From contig BFEA01000274.1 in assembly GCA_003427395.1 (NCBI GenBank), positions 1,383,393 to 1,419,724 of the forward strand: a stretch of 36,332 nucleotides of DNA. The letters run 5' to 3'. The DNA is from Chara braunii (Eukaryota > Streptophyta > Charophyceae > Charales > Characeae). This document shows, piece after piece, positions 19,481-29,801 of this stretch. Under the pieces are notes generated by a model. That model was not told the origin of the DNA and searched no databases. It saw nothing but the letters and a program-made list of their open reading frames with translations. Positions within the stretch are counted from its first letter, which is position 1, and every line of letters begins with the position of its first letter. The translations under genes and the position numbers were made by a program.

Positions 19481-19910
19481 GTCCTCAGGATATTTATTCA
19501 GAGCCTCATGCGCGATACTCGTCTTATCCGTTTAATAAAAATTATGAGTCACGTGTGGAAAAAAGAACTAGGTGTGATTTACATATGAAGTTCAATTTTA
19601 GTGAGATGGTATCACGTGGTTAAATTTGATTGTCCTAGTTGACTGGGGTAGGCTCGAGTTTGAGAGATCAGCGCCTCGGTCGACGATTCAAGCACAAGTC
19701 CGATTCAGGCGTTAACCGCGCGTTCCCCTATGCTACAGCGAACGAGAAACGCCCTCGGTCGGGTCACCTCTGCGATTGCATACAGAAAACCTTCACATGT
19801 GGTTCGGTAGCTCGGGGGGGATATGCCCACCTAAGGGATGGTGACAACTCCCACGGGTGGAGGTAAGTTGTACCTCGTGTGACCCTATCCTGTCGTAGGG
19901 GCTCGCGAGA

Positions 19911-20902
19911 GGTATGGCTGGCGCACTCGGTTGGAGCGGCAACACTCTTCGATGAAGTCCTGCAAATCCTGCATGACGCGGCCTGGAGGGTCCCCTATGT
20001 GGGACTGATGCGCTTGACACCACGACAGGGAGCCAGCCGAGGAAACACACGTGGAAAAAGACAACGATCACAAGCAGCACGACGATGAGGAGCAGTAGAG
20101 GCAGCCTGTGCTGCAGATCATCCATGTAAGGGCCGCAGAAAGGGCAACAACGTGTGGTCGACCGTCCACCACACAATGGCGTAGAGGCCAACAAAGGCGG
20201 GAGTGTACTTGGACGTGCAGCATGTGATGAGAACCAACGAGAACGAAGATCGTGCAAAAAACCCTTCCATCGTGGAAGAACGCGCCGCCGCAAAAAAAAC
20301 ATTTGAATTTCCGACCGTTGTCGACGATCTCCTGGCGCAGCATGCCGCATCACACTGGCCGGTGACGACCAATTTGTCGGACGGAGGCCTTATGCGGACG
20401 GTGACCGTTTGGAGCCGCTAGGGTACCGTCGCGACGGTGGAGGGCTGGGATGTCCATGCTGCCGTTGGGCGGACCACGTCTGGACCACCCTCAAATCGAA
20501 ACTCTGCGTCGACACATGCCTTCGCTGCTTCAAACATCACGCTTCCTTGTGCTCCGAGGGACCTCGGGAGGTCCCTTGGGGATTAGGGGAATTGGTTGGA
20601 GCCACATGGATGCCACAAGGAAATCTCCTTGTGTCGTTTTCACTTTTTTTCCACAAATCATCCCCGAGGATAGGTGGAACGAGCACGTCCTTATGGATTT
20701 CGGGTCCCCAAGGAGTGTCTAATGACGCCCAAAATTGGACTGTGGGGTACAACCCCTAGTTCTGGTTTTGAGTATGTTTCTAAGTGGTCAGACTGGGGGC
20801 GTGAGATTTTCAAATCGGATCAACCAGAATTAAACCACCTCAAGTGGGTCATGGTGGCCCGAATACTTGGAGTGTTGTAGCGAAGGGCGTAGGGTATCGC
20901 TC
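19911..20902. other. No recognisable gene; transposon-derived pieces
   Basis: A minus-strand frame at 19793-20353 (186 codons) has a hydrophobic stretch but also overlaps the conserved end of repeat B, and I do not call it a gene. The 21-bp block 20710-20730 is the exact reverse complement of 1330-1350, with a shared GCCACAAGGAAA block upstream. An inverted pair GAGTGTTGTAG/CTACAACACTC lies at 20870-20880 and 20907-20917. Confidence 0.4.
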
Positions 20903-21022
20903 CACTACAACACTCTACATGTATTTGGCCGCCTTCTGGACCAGTTGCATTTGCACGAGTCTAACATTTTGAATGTATCAGGTCAAAAAAACATCCCAAT
21001 GCATGTAGAGGGTTTTGTAGTG
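20903..21022 (+). mobile_element. MITE, 120 bp, CACTACAA termini
   Basis: The ends CACTACAACACTCTACATG and CATGTAGAGGGTTTTGTAGTG are inverted repeats with few mismatches. The interior matches the fragment at 952-1052 in opposite orientation. It is too short to code for anything. Target duplication is not obvious. It is repeated artefactually at 33343-33462. Confidence 0.72.
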
Positions 21023-21673
21023 CAGTCATGCCTATACTCACACTAGGGCATTTTCCACTTAGCTTTTTCACAAACATTGAGATAGAAAAGTACTACCACA
21101 TAAAACCTTTACAGACTCCACCTACCACTATTATTGATGCTTTCCCATCAGACTCGTCAGTGCTTCTGGGAACCGAGTGCAAGTGAGACCCTAAAGATGA
21201 AATATAGCCATCGGATCATTCCCGATCCGTCATCCCCGATCTATCAATCAGACAACGTGCATGCAAGTATGATCGGTTGGTGGTGGCTTGCAGCGGATTT
21301 AATAGGGCTCGGGAAGACGAGCATCCCAAGTATCATTCCCTACAGAGCGCGCTAGGATGTGTGCAAATGCTCCTGATGGGGTACACAATCCTTCTCGCAC
21401 TTGGGGGCATGAGGATTCCGAGCATTGGTCCAAGGGCACACACTTTGGGTGCACAATTTTGGGCGTGATGTGCGTGGATCTCAAGAGAAGATCTAAAGAC
21501 GCTTGCTCATATGATCCCTAAGAACCATTCCAACCAGCGCGCGTTTGCCTGGAGGGAGCATCCTTGCAAAGATCGGGCTCCAGAAGGATCCAACATGTGC
21601 TTACTGGCGCTCAAGTGCATGCAGGTTGCACACGGGCGCGTGTTAGGCACACACAACCAGGACCTCGGCACAC

Positions 21674-21985
21674 GGGATCGGAACTCGAGTACGTGCATGA
21701 TCAAAACTTGGGTGTGCTTAAACAAAGGCGAGTGCAATCGGAAGTCGGGCGCACACAGGTAAGGCGCAGGCAATCGGAGCTTGGGCACGAGCGACAAGAC
21801 GCGTGCAGTCGAAACTTGGGCGCGAGCAGCAAGGCGCGGGCAGTAGGAACTTGGGCGCGCACAACAACACGCTCGCAGTTGGAACTTGGGCGTGCACAAT
21901 CGGAGCTTGGGCGCGAGCAAGCGAGGCTCGCGCAGTCAAAACTTGGGCGCCCACAATCGGAGTTTGGGCGCACGCAGGTAGGCAC
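21674..21985. repeat. GC-rich minisatellite, AATCGGAACTTGGGCGCG-type unit
   Basis: About ten units resembling CAGTCGGAACTTGGGCGCGAG occur near 21674, 21699, 21735, 21770, 21808, 21840, 21876, 21897, 21933 and 21954. Steps are either about 33-38 bp or 21 bp, so a short core is combined with a variable GCGAGC-type spacer. Frames on both strands stay open because of the repeats (for example repeated LELGRAQ); I do not call these proteins. A purine-rich tract follows to about 22130. Confidence 0.82.
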
Positions 21986-22339
21986 GCTCATACTTGACCA
22001 GCGAGAAGGTGGAGAAAGGAAAAGCAGAGAGAGGGGGAGAAAAGCAGAAGAGTAGAGATGAGAAGGGCGAAGAGGTAGTGAAAGAGAAAACAAAGGGAAG
22101 GAGGCAGGAAAAATGGCAGCGGGAGGACCACGTCCTAAGGAGGGGGAGCTCGAGACGCCGCACCTCCCCAAAGTAGTCCGCTTCTTCCCTTCCTTACCTC
22201 TCTTTTGTTCAGCTTTCCCATCCTCTCACTTGCTCCAACATTGTAGCGCTTGTCCTTGCCCCCTCTTACTACTCTAGCAACGCTTCAACATTACCACGTG
22301 TCTCATGAATGGCACAACCACTCTCTTTTATACTGGAGG

Positions 22340-22660
22340 TTGGGTGATCGGGCCTAAATGTTGCAATCCCATGGTTGGGGCCAGTGCTAAAAATAGACCA
22401 GGCCTGGAAAAAAATAGAACGTCCCGATCTTGGAATACCGACAACCAGTCCCGTGCTAAAAATAACATGGGTCTGCGCTAAAAATAGCACATGTTTGCGC
22501 AAAAAATAGCACAAACCTGCCTACGCGAAATAGTGTGGGACTGGGATAAACCCAACCTTGGAACACAAAGGGGCGGCCTTATTCTAAAAATAGACCGCGG
22601 GACTGGGACAGACTCGACCTTGGAATACGAGAGGTCGGTCCCGTCCTAAAAATTGTTCAA
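22340..22660. repeat. Cluster of GCTAAAAATAG and CTTGGAAYAC motifs
   Basis: CTAAAAATA-type motifs recur at least six times between about 22386 and 22650. They are interleaved with three copies of a YCTTGGAAYAC block (near 22430, 22556 and 22618) and GGGACTGGGA-A blocks. The arrangement resembles the subterminal repeats of plant DNA transposons, but no terminal inverted repeats were found. The surrounding 21986-23064 has no gene I can support. Confidence 0.55.
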
Positions 22661-23064
22661 AGCCCTCCTAATTATTGTAAGGGGCTAATCCCATGTTCCC
22701 TTGACCATTTCGAGTCGTGCCTTTCCCGACAAGGCCATTCGGCCACATCGGTCCGGTCCCAAGTGATCAACCCTACTTTTCTCACTAACACTTGGTCCGT
22801 TTTTAGTGTTGTTTGAACCGGGTCCCACTAATTTGACCCTTGTGGTCACGACGGTTCAGCGCAAAGGTCGTGATTCGACTTCTATTAGGCTGGACCGTCG
22901 TGCTATCATTTACGTTAACTAGGCCCAAGGGAAAACCAAACAACATGTCAACTCTTGTCAACCGTAGACTTTGATTGACGCAGATTTGACATAGCACGGA
23001 GGCTGACTGCAGCTAGTCAACTTCCGTTGATGCGACGTGTCTGGTCCTGACAGCATACGATAAG

Positions 23065-23666
23065 CGTTGAGGTGTACCGTAAATATCACCACCATACCAC
23101 CTCAGCACACTTGCCAGATGTAAGCCTCCAATTTATCGATGATGCACATTGCAACACTCATATCGTGCTCGCTCGCACGTTCATGCAAGCACGCGCTCCA
23201 GCATGCACGTGTCGGTGCACACGCTAGTTGTACTCGCCCCGTGCCTGTGAACACACCAATTCCACACATGCAACGCTCACACCATCATGTCGGCCTGCTA
23301 TGGACCTCGATGGATTAACCTCCCATCTATCATCTTTCTAAACTTTCTTCTATTAGGTCACCCACGTTGAGGTGTACCGTAAATATCACCACCATACCAC
23401 CTCAGCACACTTGCCAGATGTAAGCCTCCAATTTATTGATGATGCACACTACGACACTCACATCGTGCTCGCTCGCACGTTCATGCGAGCACGCGCTCCA
23501 GCATGCACGTGTCGGTGCACATGCCAATTGTACTCGCCTCGTGCCTGTGAACACACCAATTCCACACACGCAGCGCTCACACCATCATGTTGGCCTGCTA
23601 TGGACCTCGACAGATTAACCTCCCACACTATCATCTTTCTAAACTTTTTTCTATCAGGTCACCCAC
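23065..23666. repeat. 300-bp tandem duplication
   Basis: Unit 1 (23065-23364) and unit 2 (23365 to about 23666) begin CGTTGAGGTGTACCG and end AGGTCACCCA. They differ by scattered substitutions and a single-base length change. This is a true diverged tandem repeat, unlike the identical large copy downstream. Confidence 0.93.
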
Positions 23667-23804
23667 CTTTTTTTCTTTTTATGAGTATTGTCTCATCAAG
23701 GCTCTTATCACGTGTCAATGAAGAGAGTCTACAGTCTAATTGGCCTCTCCTTGAGACGCAGACCTGGGTGCTGTTTGCAGATGCCACGTGTTCGAGATTG
23801 TGGT

Positions 23805-23805
<1 letters not shown>

Positions 23806-23892
<87 letters not shown>

Positions 23893-24397
23893 NNNNNNNN
23901 NNNNNNNNNNNNNNNNNNNNNNNNNNNNNNNNNNNNNNNNNNNNNNNNNNNNNNNNNNNNNNNNNNNNNNNNNNNNNNNNNNNNNNNNNNNNNNNNNNNN
24001 NNNNNNNNNNNNNNNNNNNNNNNNNNNNNNNNNNNNNNNNNNNNNNNNNNNNNNNNNNNNNNNNNNNNNNNNNNNNNNNNNNNNNNNNNNNNNNNNNNNN
24101 NNNNNNNNNNNNNNNNNNNNNNNNNNNNNNNNNNNNNNNNNNNNNNNNNNNNNNNNNNNNNNNNNNNNNNNNNNNNNNNNNNNNNNNNNNNNNNNNNNNN
24201 NNNNNNNNNNNNNNNNNNNNNNNNNNNNNNNNNNNNNNNNNNNNNNNNNNNNNNNNNNNNNNNNNNNNNNNNNNNNNNNNNNNNNNNNNNNNNNNNNNNN
24301 NNNNNNNNNNNNNNNNNNNNNNNNNNNNNNNNNNNNNNNNNNNNNNNNNNNNNNNNNNNNNNNNNNNNNNNNNNNNNNNNNNNNNNNNNNNNNNNNN

Positions 24398-24474
<77 letters not shown>
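23806..24474. repeat. (CT)n, 505-base N gap, then (GA)n
   Basis: CT repeats run from 23806 to 23892, Ns from 23893 to 24397, and GA repeats from 24398 to 24474. The dinucleotide changes strand across the gap, unlike the gap at 13279. The long frames crossing it are mostly Ns and simple sequence. Confidence 0.97.
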
Positions 24475-24478
<4 letters not shown>

Positions 24479-25855
24479 ATTTTCATGTTTTTCAATGAAT
24501 GTCGTGCTTTACTTTCAAGGGTTGCAGTAGGGTGTTTTTTGTGGGAAGGGGTCTGGTTTCTCAGGTAGCCTGGTGAATAGTAGGAACTCCCTTGACGATA
24601 TGCCTTTGCAGTATACTAGAGAGAAGAGGGTGGAGGTGTAATTAAAGAGTGCCTGATGGGCTGGGGCATGGGGAGACTCATCCACTTGTGGAGGGGGGTT
24701 TTCTTTTACAACAAACAAGTGGTTGTGATCTCTTGATGAACATGTTGGGATGTTGGGATTGAAGGTACATTGCTGCGGTACGGGGCCACAATCTTCCTGA
24801 AAATTTTAAAATACCAGTACTTCATGCAACCACTTTGTTCGGATGCAGCTGTTTATCATCAGGAAAGGAAAAAAAGACTTTGAAGTATTGGTGTTGTAAC
24901 AAGCCCCGATGGTTTTTTTTGCTTTGCAAAAAGAAGGTTAGTTAATCCCCTCGTGAGAGGGCAATCAATACTTCTTTCCTCTGTATACTGGGCGTTGATC
25001 TTGCGAAAGTTGGACTCGTTCTCCAGCAGGTGCGGCCCCCTACCAATGATTGGAGCGATCATAGTAGGGGGAGCTCTCCCTTGGAGGATCCTCCTATCAC
25101 CTTCAGTGGTCGGCCCTATAAAAGTGAAAAAGGGAACGACAAAGAAGTTGAAAAAACTCAAGGCAGCCAGAAGTCCTTGGGAGTTTTGAGGATAGATTTG
25201 ATGGGGAGGAGGACAATAGCTACCTAGAACGCATAACTGCTGTAGGCTCGCAGTGCAAGGCACTGGCCACCATAGTCGAGGGTCTGAGTGATCCCTCGAG
25301 CGGGAGGCACTTGCAATGCCAAATGAAAACAACGTGCGGGTGCAATAAACACAGCTTGGACCGAGAACGAGGTGTAGTTCTAAGAGAGGAAGGAGAGACC
25401 CTAGTAGCCATGGCCAGGGAAGGGCGAACAGAGACGAGAAAGAAGGCACATAGAGGGAGACATGAACAACACGATCAGAAGACGAAACAAGCAAGAACGA
25501 AATATTTAGGAAATGTTGCGTTGCGCTGTTAGCTATAAGCTACGGGGAAGGAGGAGTCAAGGTAGGGAAAACGAATGTGATATCATGCACTTCCACAAGA
25601 GGTGTGTCGAGTAAAAAGGGAGCAAGTTACTATGGAGCAGTTGAGGCCAAGAAAAGTGTAAAATTGTGACGACCAACTTCTTCAACGAAAATCGAGAGGA
25701 TAAACGAAGCGGGCTAGGCACAAAAGCGTGAGCAGACAAGCAGGAAGAACAACATTGGTGAAGAAGAAGAGAAGAAGAATGATAACATGCATCTCAACTG
25801 AATGCTAAGCTAGATACATCAGACATCGACATCATCGACAAAGGGTTAGACGGAT
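24475..25855. other. No recognisable gene
   Basis: A minus-strand frame (24859-25494, 211 codons) is rich in Leu, Ser and Phe without a domain I know. Overlapping plus-strand frames around 24953-25530 are Lys/Glu/Arg-rich, read in pieces across frames, and could be a decayed retrotransposon frame. I do not assign a function. Confidence 0.35.
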
Positions 25856-26190
25856 CCTAGGGTTCAGGGGAACTGTCGTATTCAATGGGATGGTCTGATT
25901 GCAAAAGGGAGCTCTATTGTAGGAATTGGGGACCATCACGTTCAATATGACCAAAAACTAGTCCCACAGCTGCCAACTAGTCGGATTCTCTGGCCGAGGA
26001 TGTTAAGAATCGTTGCATTCAATGTGATGGTTCGGTAACCTGATAAGTTTTTGACAAAAGACAACATAGTGTGGTCGGACTCGCACAAGGCCACAAAGGG
26101 TTTATCAGGCTACCGAGGTGCGGATATTAAACAAACTCCATTGCAAGAATTGGGTATCATTGAATTCAATGTAATGAAATTGACTTTTAA
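25856..26190. repeat. ATTCAATGTGATGG motif repeats with a 15-bp-stem hairpin
   Basis: Related motifs occur near 25877, 25939, 26015 and 26160 (TTCAATGGGATGG, TTCAATATGACC, TTCAATGTGATGG, TTCAATGTAATG). TCGGTAACCTGATAA (26032-26046) pairs with TTATCAGGCTACCGA (26102-26116), with one A-C mismatch. The unit at 26015 contains CAATGTG and TTCGGT, elements also found in the hairpin cores of repeat B, so a distant relationship is possible. Confidence 0.45.
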
Positions 26191-28129
26191 AAGTTTCAGT
26201 TAAATTTGAAATATTTTGTTTGCATTGTCGGGCGACCAGATCTAGTCGGCCTCCCAAAATTGGGAGATAGTGAGCCTGCGTCTATCCATACTAACCAATT
26301 TCGATATTATTTTCATATCCGATGAGATATGGAAAAACGGGGCGTATAGGTTAAACACTGCTTTCCGTTCTTGTGCCCATGTATACTAGGCCTACTATTA
26401 TGCTGAGTATTATGTCATATTATTTCGTTTTCGGAATCTCCTTTAGGGGGCAAGTGACCTTACTTTCGTTGCCACTGCTGGTTGGTCCCGATCGCCTATG
26501 CAGGACTCCGTGCAAACGATTTTGTGAGATCAAGTTGAGGGTGGTATTTTATTTGTCTTCATGAAAATTGAAGAAATAATAAACATGAAAAAGAACGATT
26601 AAAAAAAGAACACGAAACTCCCTGATTTTATTAATTTTCCATTTTATGTTTGGATTATGTTCCCGTTCCAAACCACCCTCATTTATGCTGATCCATTAAC
26701 CCCTTGCATTGCATCGTTTTGTTTGTGAGCTACGCATGAGTTATGACGTGTATGGCGGGGAAATGATTTGTGGAACGACCTTGTTTTCGGACCTGTTCCA
26801 TGGTCCCCCGTGAGTGAGGCGAAGCGGTGAACTTGAAGCATGCGATAAGGCTCAATCTTCTTGGTTAACGTGAAAATTCAACACTTTACCACACATAACT
26901 CGACGAACCGGACTATTTCGGGACATACGACGGTTTGATGATATGGGATAAATGTTGGTGCTCGTACTTTACCATTGAGACGGGCTCGACTGTCGACGGG
27001 GACATTGTGGTTGAATAACTAGCCTTGGACCATGACATCCGTACGGGGACATGTACGCATTCTGAGTGAAGCCCGGTTTGATCAGTAGAGCCCAAGTGGG
27101 GAGCTGGTGCCAAGTGGAGTACTCGTAGCTCCCCCATTAGCCATGTGGAGAGGCTGCCCCTCTGTCTGATTGCCGCAGGACTCGGAGAAAGGCACCGGGC
27201 ATGCTAAATGGTTCATTCACTGGTATGAAAAAGAGAAATGTACGTGGCCTCGAAAGTGGTTTCGATTCTTTCAAAAATTCCAGACTGAGCACTCTGAGTG
27301 TGGGGACTGGAACTATCCCTGAATGCTACGCTACATGACGTTCTATCCGACTGAATGCAGCTATCGACCGCGCGGGCAACGAACAGGCTACGAAAGCCTC
27401 ACCACCATTGTAGCCTGGGGAAGGTATTAGGCGAGGGAAGACCGAAAGGGGGGGGGGTATTCGGGCAGGAGGTGGACAAGGGGAACCCCGCAAACACCAG
27501 GACCAGCAAGAACTGGGCGCTCACTACTCCGCAATAACTAAATGACCAGACGAGGTGGTTGCAGTCATGCACCTAAGCTTGCACGGAGAAGAGTTCAAGC
27601 ACGCCTACGCTCACAAACAGACTGACGAGCACCTGACTTGCAATTGCAGTCCCTGCAAGCCGTCAAGCGTGTGAGCGTCTGGGTAATAGACGTTTGAGTA
27701 TACTAGGAGGTGCTAGAAGTGGTACACCTGAAGATACGCAGCGAACGGACTGTCGATCGAAAAAGGTGGATGAAGTCAGCGAGTAAGAGAGTTCCCTCTT
27801 TAACTTTCGCCCACATGCATCCGACTCTGACCACGTCCATGACGGTAGGTGCTGCGGAGAGTGAAGGAGGAAAGAGACAAACACGGAAAACGTTGTGACC
27901 CAGGAGGGCTCCGCGTCCTTGCGCTGGTTGCAACTCATTTGCAAACTCAGTGAGCGGATAAGGGAGAGATCACAAGGGCGTTGCCGACGTGCTTGGGCAT
28001 AGAGCACAGAGGAAGAGGCGAGCCAGACGATCGCCACCTACGTTTGTAACTGCCTGGGAATTAGACGCTAGATCTTGAAGTGGTATGCCCGCTCAGTTGC
28101 AAGTGGGGATGCGACGCTATGAGAAGTGC
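26191..28129. other. No recognisable gene
   Basis: The sequence is mixed AT- and GC-rich and noncoding in appearance. The 26750-27310 part has the look of a retrotransposon LTR or untranslated region, but I cannot support ends or a family. Short frames have no motifs. Confidence 0.3.
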
Positions 28130-28760
28130 TTGGAAGACGACAACGAGACAAGGTGCGAGAAGACCGGGAGAAAGAGAGTTATATGACAATGTCAAAGGAG
28201 GTAGCGCGCCATATGAGTCGTGGTAGCACCCCACGAGGAATGGAGAGTGGAATGAAATTGTGAGAGGGCAATGAAAAGAAAGCCAGGTAGGAAAAGGAAG
28301 AAAGACGCAGGCGCAGGTTCACGTGGTTCATGAACGTGAGCAGGAAGGGGTCCGAGATCCGGCTAGTGAGAGGCGGGAGAAAGTAGATAAGTAAGCGGGG
28401 GTCTGGACGACAAAACATTGGTGCAACACCGAGGCGATAACAAGGAACAGTGAGTGAGAGAAAACAAACAACAGAGGAGCGCAGGAGAGATAGAGAGAAA
28501 ACAAAGAGAGAGGAATAGAAAGGGGAGTGAGTGAGGGAAAACGGAAGACGGAAAAGGAAACAAGCTCGAAGCTAGAAGCTCGCCCGCGATGGTGGAGCTC
28601 CCATTTTGGTGTTTGATAGGGGTAAGGGAAATTGAAGAGGAGTAAACGAGCACGTGTGAACGAAAAGGGAGGTGCGCGCGTATGATTGGGGGGAGAGCGA
28701 GCCAAAGCGGGTGAGAACGAAAAAGGGAGCACTCTGCGCGGGGAAAGATTGACCGGTAGA
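28130..28760. other. Purine-rich tract
   Basis: The plus strand is strongly enriched in G and A. Minus-strand frames (28328-28842) are therefore Ser/Leu/Phe/Pro-rich and are compositional artefacts. Nothing else is supported here, nor in 28761-29763, where frames are short and lack motifs. Confidence 0.5.
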
Positions 28761-29763
28761 GCCAAATTAGTTGGACCACTTCACTACAGGCTTGTTTGTA
28801 CTCCTTCAAGAAGCTGAATATGGTGCAACCAGATTTGGCCACTAAGGCATGCGGTTGAGAGAGAAGTCTTTGTTATGAGGTGGGAACGCCACTCAAATCC
28901 GCTCAGTTGTCCACTTCAACGGTTACTATCTGAAGTAGCTCATAGACCTTGTCAGTTCCCTCTGTCCCGTCAGTACAGGGGGAAGCAACAATTTTCTCTT
29001 TCTGTAGAATTGAGAGATCTATCGGGAACAGTATTGCTAAATTTTGAGGGGGCCCTTGGTGCCTTGCTGAGGCCACTCCCATTGGGCCGGGTCAAAGGAT
29101 AGCACCGCAATGGCGGTACATTGTTGGAACACATAGCGGGTTTGATCCACCTGTTCCAGTACCTATACTCTTGCTAGCTCTTGCCAACTGCACTGGATGT
29201 CTGCATCCTCGTTTCTGTGTATTCGTGACCACCTGGCTCTCTGACATACAATGTCATAGGCTTCTAAATGCACTTTAGGCCCAATTTTCTCTACTACCTT
29301 ATACACCATCCGTGGATGTCCTGTCCGCTATAAATGAGACCTAGTAGCCCGCCTTAGGGCCGTTGCACTGAGCATGGCTTGCTGGCCTTAAGCACTGCTT
29401 CATGTGGAAGCTAGGCGGCCACAATGCTGCTGTTCGTGAGCCTCCGTCGGTGCTTCTATACTCTACGCTTTGCATGGCCTGCCAGTGGACTGAGTGGAGA
29501 AGCAAGTTGTCTTCCACATCTCCCATGTGTTCCTTTGTGCCGACTTGGGATGAGTTATTCATGAGCCCTTGGACTTCAAGCCGGAACTGGTGGTACCTTC
29601 TACCTGCTGAGAAGTTATGGAGAGAATGCACCCGGCGTTGTCTTCATACGTTCTCTCTCATGTGAAGTTCTGAAGATAATGAATCCAACGTTGTTGTTTG
29701 TCCCATGTGGGACATCTGTTGGCCGCCTTCGCTTCTTTCGCATGGGATCAAGGGGGATTAGGG

Positions 29764-29801
29764 CTGTCTCTTATACACATCTAGATGTGTATAAGAGACA
29801 G
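29764..29801. other. Nextera mate-pair junction adaptor (two Tn5 mosaic ends)
   Basis: CTGTCTCTTATACACATCT (29764-29782) is followed directly by its exact reverse complement AGATGTGTATAAGAGACAG (29783-29801). The 19-bp sequence is the hyperactive Tn5 mosaic end used in Nextera libraries. The head-to-head 38-bp form is the circularisation junction of Nextera mate-pair libraries. Its perfection, and the repeated sequence starting at the next base, show it is synthetic sequence left in the assembly. Confidence 0.98.

Larger units (their letters stand above)
15330..19910 (+). mobile_element. Long noncoding repeat, copy B (LTR- or LARD-like)
   Basis: This is colinear with copy A on the opposite strand. 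In order it has a GGATTGCAACCC region (15520), a nine-hairpin array, a ~122-bp tandem array, a GTTATCAATTGATAAC palindrome, a conserved hairpin module and an end module with GAGAAACGCCCTC and GGTGGAGGTAAGTTG. After removing the nested 0.9-kb element it is about 3.7 kb, close to copy A. I see no coding domain, so an LTR or a large retrotransposon derivative is the likely class, unproven. The part from 17362 onward is repeated artefactually at 29802. Confidence 0.75.
17362..23892. other. Source copy of the artefactual 6531-bp assembly duplication
   Basis: Every position appears identical to 29802-36332 (offset 12440). The left limit is inside the nested GC-rich element, 20 bases after a T run, with no biological boundary. 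The right limit is the base before the 505-base gap. This copy has natural flanking sequence on its left (17361 and earlier), so it is the one to keep. Confidence 0.93.

Noticed and set aside
19793-20353. A 186-codon minus-strand membrane protein, or a BED-type zinc finger in an overlapping frame (KFKCFFCGG)
   Set aside because: The Cys pair is not followed by correctly spaced His/Cys residues. The frame overlaps the conserved end of repeat B and frames on both strands are open by composition.
21564-22171. Repeat proteins on both strands of the minisatellite
   Set aside because: Open frames on both strands follow from the repeat unit. There is no domain, no start context and no homologous family that I recognise.
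23372-24568. A 398-codon frame across the gap
   Set aside because: It consists mostly of Ns and (CT)n/(GA)n translation.
24859-25494. A 211-codon minus-strand protein
   Set aside because: It has low-complexity Leu/Ser/Phe composition without motifs, and competing plus-strand frames look equally good.
28328-28842. Minus-strand hydrophobic proteins
   Set aside because: They are translations of the complement of a purine-rich tract.
29764-29801. A natural perfect palindrome, terminator or transposon end
   Set aside because: The two halves are the exact 19-bp engineered Tn5 mosaic end in the orientation of a mate-pair junction.
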